Of a stretch of 11,693 nt of DNA, positions 8,205-11,693 are shown piece after piece. The notes under the pieces are model-generated. The model was given only the letters and a program-made list of their open reading frames with translations. It was not told the DNA's origin and made no database searches. The translations under genes and the position numbers were made by a program. Position 1 is the stretch's first letter, and every line of letters starts with the position of its first letter. Source of the DNA: Dissophora ornata (Eukaryota; Mortierellomycota; Mortierellomycetes; Mortierellales; Mortierellaceae). Location of the stretch: positions 1 through 11,693 of the forward strand of contig MU617514.1 of assembly GCA_025201705.1 (NCBI GenBank), read 5' to 3'.

Positions 8205-9110
8205 CGGCCAGCTCAAAATGTGTCCCATGCCATGGGCGGGCGGACCACAGAGAGGAAATGGTCACCATCGGTGGGTGATTTTTTTTTTGTTCAATACTCG
8301 AACTGTTTGCTCGCGCTCTTTAAAATTCTGGTGTTGAGTATTCATTCGGATTCAATCGGTGCACATGCATATGAAATCAACAGGGGCGGAAAATGAAGGC
8401 ACTATCTTTTTGTGCACTGCGTTGTCGTTTGGTCATGACACACAACAAACCATAGACCCATCGCCCATCTTCCACATCCAAACACGCTCGTCTGCGTTTT
8501 GCTTCGTATCAATCGGTTAGTAGAGATATCCAAGGGCGTCGCTGACAGAAGAGACTGCCCGCTATTCATTCCAGTATTCAGTCGGAACAAAACATAACTT
8601 TAATAAAAACAAGCATTCAGATCTGCTGGCACACGCTCGGTCCAGTCTCGGTTGGACAAAGGCTTGCGTTCTCACGACAGTCTTCCTCGAGCCAAAAAAC
8701 CACCTATTGCCAGCCAATCGCTGGTTATTGCGATTGCGTAAGGCCATATATAGAAACTACTCCACGTTTCATATACCCACTAGAGCTATCCTTTGGCTGC
8801 ACCCTGTGTTTTCGAGGGCCATATCTTGCGGACTCTATAGAAATAGATACACGGAAAAGGCAAGGAGAGCCAACCACATTGTTTTCTTTTTCCCCTTCTT
8901 GCTTAAGTGAATCGCCAAGGTAGATTGTCGGACAAACAAGGAAGGTTGCTATGCTATTGTCAATTCGCGTCATCGATTAACAAGATTCCTTGATGTCCAA
9001 TCTGGCGGTCAACGACACAACTTATTACCGACGATCCAAATGTATCGACTAAAAACAACACTACTAATCTGAGTCTGTCCAACTAAAGTCTAAAATAAAG
9101 TACTGACATG
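8205..9110. other. Intergenic region upstream of gene 2
   Basis: No gene seen. It contains a T9 run near 8280 and + strand AATAAA-like motifs near 8602 and 9093. All open frames are short on both strands and unrecognised. Presumably upstream regulatory DNA of gene 2. Confidence 0.45.
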
Positions 9111-9111
9111 A

Positions 9112-10050
9112 TCGACACTAGGAAACTCTGTAAATGTTCATTCCTGTCTCCTTGAGATCTTCTTGCCTTCACAACGCGATTTATTTACTCCAACGCGCTT
9201 CGTCGACCAAACAATTGGACCACCATTACGACAGGAGCCAGGTTGGTACCTGAAAAGGATAATCTGTCATATAAACTGTTACTGGGCGCATGGATCATAT
9301 GTGGAGCTAATGTCCATTCGCGCTTTTTTCGACGCGTTCAAATTGTACCAAGCGAATCATAGGGAGCTAGGAGATGCAAAGAGCAAGGACGACCAAATCT
9401 CGATCCTTTTTTACTCAACTTGCAACGTGGGCATTCTTTACTCCTGTCAATTTAAAAACGGTGTTGTTACACAAAGTTTACGTTCCCTTGCCCTCTTTCC
9501 CCTCGAAGTCAGGGTCTGTACAAGCAAAGGCGACGGTAAATGCACGGTCGAGAAAGAAGAAACTGTTGTTTCTCTTAGCGCAATGCTTTGCTGTAACTAA
9601 GCACTCTTGCATGAAACGAGCATTGCCATTGTCCCGATGTCGTCTACTATTGTTTTTCCTCCCCCCTTTTCTTCCTCTCCATCAAGGTGTTCAACTCAAA
9701 GCTCCTCCTACTCTTCATGTTTTTGTTGATGGCACAAAGTCTTGACGTGTCAACACGACCTTGCACAAAGCTACTTGTTGGCGTCTTCCGAGCGCTATTT
9801 TATGCAATTTGGTACTTGAATCTTATTCAACTCAACATTCCATTGTGCACCACCTCGTACAGCACAAGAACCTTTTTTGTTGTGCTTAAAACCAAACTGT
9901 GGCGTTTTCCACCCCCTGCGTATCGGCTCAAACAAAAATCTGCGGCGACACAAGTCGCCGATCGATGGCAGCCGCCTGCATGTAATGTTATATTGAAATA
10001 GCGGGAAACCCGCTCTGTGGAACTCTTCTTTTTTTTTACACTTCGTTTTT
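9112..10050 (+). other. Overlapping unrecognised ORFs and two hairpins
   Basis: Frame 9112-9600 is open for 163 codons without recognised similarity; its first in-frame ATG comes late, at 9310. Frame 9374-9745 (123 codons from an ATG) overlaps it. An internal ATG at 9611 would give a 44-residue peptide with a signal-like start (MKRALPLSRCRLLLFFLPPF). A third frame is open to 10001. Length alone is compatible with chance, and the hydrophobic parts come from C/T-rich DNA. No clear splice pattern joins them. Two perfect hairpins lie at 9943-9960 and 10000-10014. Coding status is doubtful. Confidence 0.25.
9943..10037. other. Two perfect hairpins followed by a T run
   Basis: CGGCGAC-ACAA-GTCGCCG (9943-9960, 7-bp stem) and AGCGGG-AAA-CCCGCT (10000-10014, 6-bp stem), then a run of T ending near 10037. 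Possible structured RNA end; no tRNA-type A or B box is seen upstream. Confidence 0.4.
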
Positions 10051-10800
10051 GGTCTCGACCGAGCATCGGACTAGACTAGACAGGCTCGTGTTGCGGGGAT
10101 TCGAGATCGGCTATGTTATTGAAAGCGTTCGCTCCATGTGTATTAAATGTGCCTCCATTCTTACTGATTTTGGGTTTTCCTTCCATGCATAGTGTTTGTA
10201 TTTTCCTTTTACCTATCTTGTTGCATATGAAAGTTGTTTTTGACGCCAGCGAGAGAACGTCAACTAGTTATGCGGTTCCAATGGGCAAGAGCAGTTATCT
10301 TCTTCTATACGCGTCCTCGACAAGGGATCAGGGTAACATGTTTGCACAAGCAAGATCTTAACAGGAACAAAAGTTCTAGGGGAAAAAAATGATCGATTCC
10401 AAGACACGATGTCATGATGCAACACTAGTCTTGATCCCGATACAAGGAACAAAATTCGTGGCAAGCGCGTTGGATCGTAATGTGTTAGTCGATGTGCAAA
10501 CTTATGCCAACCGTAAAAGATGGCATCTGCCTCTTTTGCTATGATCAGCAACGTTCTCTCCTTCGGACAAAAGATCCGTAGGTGAAGCAAAACAGGCGTC
10601 TTCTCTTTTTTCGGCGTCCAATAAAAGGAGGAGAAAAAAGGGTTCATTCATGCGGACTTGACTGAAAATAGGGAAGAGGAGGTGTTGTATCTATCTCACC
10701 TCCTTAATCACTATGCTTATATTGTGCATGCGAAGGGGGGGATAGTGGAGTAGATTGACATCCTTTTTCGTCCCCTTGTCAAAGTTAAGCGCGGAATGGG
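10051..10800. other. Region with no recognisable gene
   Basis: A - strand frame of 127 codons (10647 to 10264) starts with ATG but has a poor start context and no recognisable domain. An inverted repeat AGGAGGTG/CACCTCCT with a 12-base loop lies at 10677-10704. Nothing else stands out. Confidence 0.4.
10677..10704. repeat. Inverted repeat, 8-bp arms
   Basis: Arms 10677-10684 and 10697-10704 pair perfectly around a 12-base loop. Non-coding context. Confidence 0.8.
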
Positions 10801-10801
10801 A

Positions 10802-11031
10802 CACAAACTTGATCACAACAAAATCAACAAACCTCGAAGATGTACGCTCTTGGCGCTGCAGTGCATAATGCCTCCACGATTGCAAGCAGCTGTACGGTTC
10901 TTTTCTCTTTTTTTGTTAGCCAACCAGTCCAGCCGAAATTTCGCTCAGTTCCGACTTCCATAAAAGTATAGATGAGGACATTCGGCCTGGGTTTGATCAC
11001 ACACTGCTCACATCAGTTCTTTTCGTCCAAG
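10802..11031 (+). promoter_or_regulatory. Possible start of a + strand gene running off the right edge
   Basis: An A/C-rich, G-poor leader-like stretch (10802-10838) leads to ATG 10840, whose 43-codon frame ends at TAG 10969-10971; an ATG follows immediately in frame at 10972. Separately, a TATA-like ATAAAAG (about 10960-10966) is followed by a C/T/A-rich stretch ending at TCCAAG|GTAAGA, a good donor at 11032. This could be a 5' UTR exon or a 20-codon first coding exon. The rest of the gene, if real, is not identified in the window. Confidence 0.3.
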
Positions 11032-11693
11032 GTAAGAAAGATATAATCTCGTTCGCGTAACTACCTCTTCCACAAGCACGAGCTCAACGGAATCTTTCTA
11101 TTCCGATGGTAGTGTCTCTCAAAGAGCCAAAAAATCTCCCCGACACGCACTAATAGTCAAGTGTCAAAACAAAGGCAGTTGTTTGGGCACGAAAGTAGTC
11201 CATTGAGTCAGGAACGGAAAGACTTTTGTCCCTGAAAATCACGGATTATAAACCTTATAATAGCATTTAAGAAGCAACGCGACAGGAAATCGAGCGGTGC
11301 TATCGTCCCAAGACGTTCTACGCGTGCGCGGATTACCAATGACCTCTATTCTATTATTTTTCCCTTCTTATTTCCCCAAAACACCTGGTCAATCTCTTTT
11401 GCGTCTGCACACAAATAGCACCAGGGGTGCATCGAAGCATATTTGTTTATGTCCAGATGATCAATGGTAGCTCCCTACTAGGTAATCCGCTTCCCGTTTG
11501 CAGCGCGGCTGTTTGTCGTGTATTCTTTTCATTTGAAATGGCGAGGACAAGAAAGAAAAATTGATCTTTTTACGCGACACTTGCACTGCAACCTTTGTTG
11601 TTTGCTGTCCCATAGTTACATCATGTAGCCTGTTACGATCGTGAAGTACATATTTCCAGTGCTACATATCACGCGGTTCATTTTTTTTTTTTT
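11032..11693. other. Right end with no recognisable exon
   Basis: If the donor at 11032 is used, this may be intron plus unrecognised exon. Acceptor-like sites occur at about 11076 (TAACT branch-like, CTCTTCCACAAG) and about 11111, but neither opens a convincing frame. A 7-bp inverted repeat of ATTATAA/TTATAAT lies at 11245-11261. The window ends in a T run. Confidence 0.35.

Noticed and set aside
10264..10647. 127-codon - strand frame
   Set aside because: Within chance length for this window, poor start context, and no recognisable motif.
1..11693. Mobile elements, CRISPR arrays, terminal repeats, rRNA
   Set aside because: None seen: no transposase or reverse transcriptase motifs, no regularly spaced repeats, no matching long terminal repeats by eye.

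Overview
The window reads as nuclear DNA of a fungus, most likely an early-diverging one (Mucoromycota/Mortierellomycota, Mortierella-like). The reasons are short GT-AG introns with GTGAGT donors, A/C-rich or pyrimidine-rich AUG-free leaders behind TATA boxes, AATAAA 3' signals, one gene per promoter instead of operons, and a transcription factor full of Asn and Gln runs. The taxon is inferred from style and from how the transporter looks, not from a marker gene.

Two protein-coding genes are well supported and they converge. Gene 1 (+ strand, 2172-4476, three exons) encodes an amino acid transporter of the AAAP/Aa_trans family, about 707 residues. A first intron (2625-2707) restores the family reading frame. 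A second intron (4354-4451) removes an in-frame TGA lying inside its own donor and swaps the last Met for eight other residues. Gene 2 (- strand, 7912 down to 5609, no intron) encodes a 767-residue nuclear-type protein. It has a canonical C2H2 zinc finger, an atypical C2HC second finger, long low-complexity Asn/Gln/Ser regions, an acidic stretch and a basic C-terminal tail. It is probably a transcription factor.

Layout: 1-1610 has no recognisable gene. 1610-2171 is the complex 5' region of gene 1, with two AUG-free leader-like tracts and a possible 5' UTR intron. 2172-4555 is gene 1 with its polyadenylation signal. 4556-5608 is the gap between the convergent genes; it holds a leader-like stretch, a perfect 16-bp palindrome and + strand AATAAA motifs. 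5609-8204 is gene 2 with its long pyrimidine-rich leader and TATA box. 8205-11693 has no confident gene, only overlapping short ORFs, a few hairpins and, near 10.8-11.1 kb, a possible gene start running off the right edge.

The two genes show no evident functional partnership beyond convergent adjacency. I found no mobile element, CRISPR array, tRNA, rRNA or defence/toxin system. The most interesting points are the stop-in-donor terminal intron and about 217-residue loop of the transporter, its layered 5' region, and the odd second zinc finger of gene 2.
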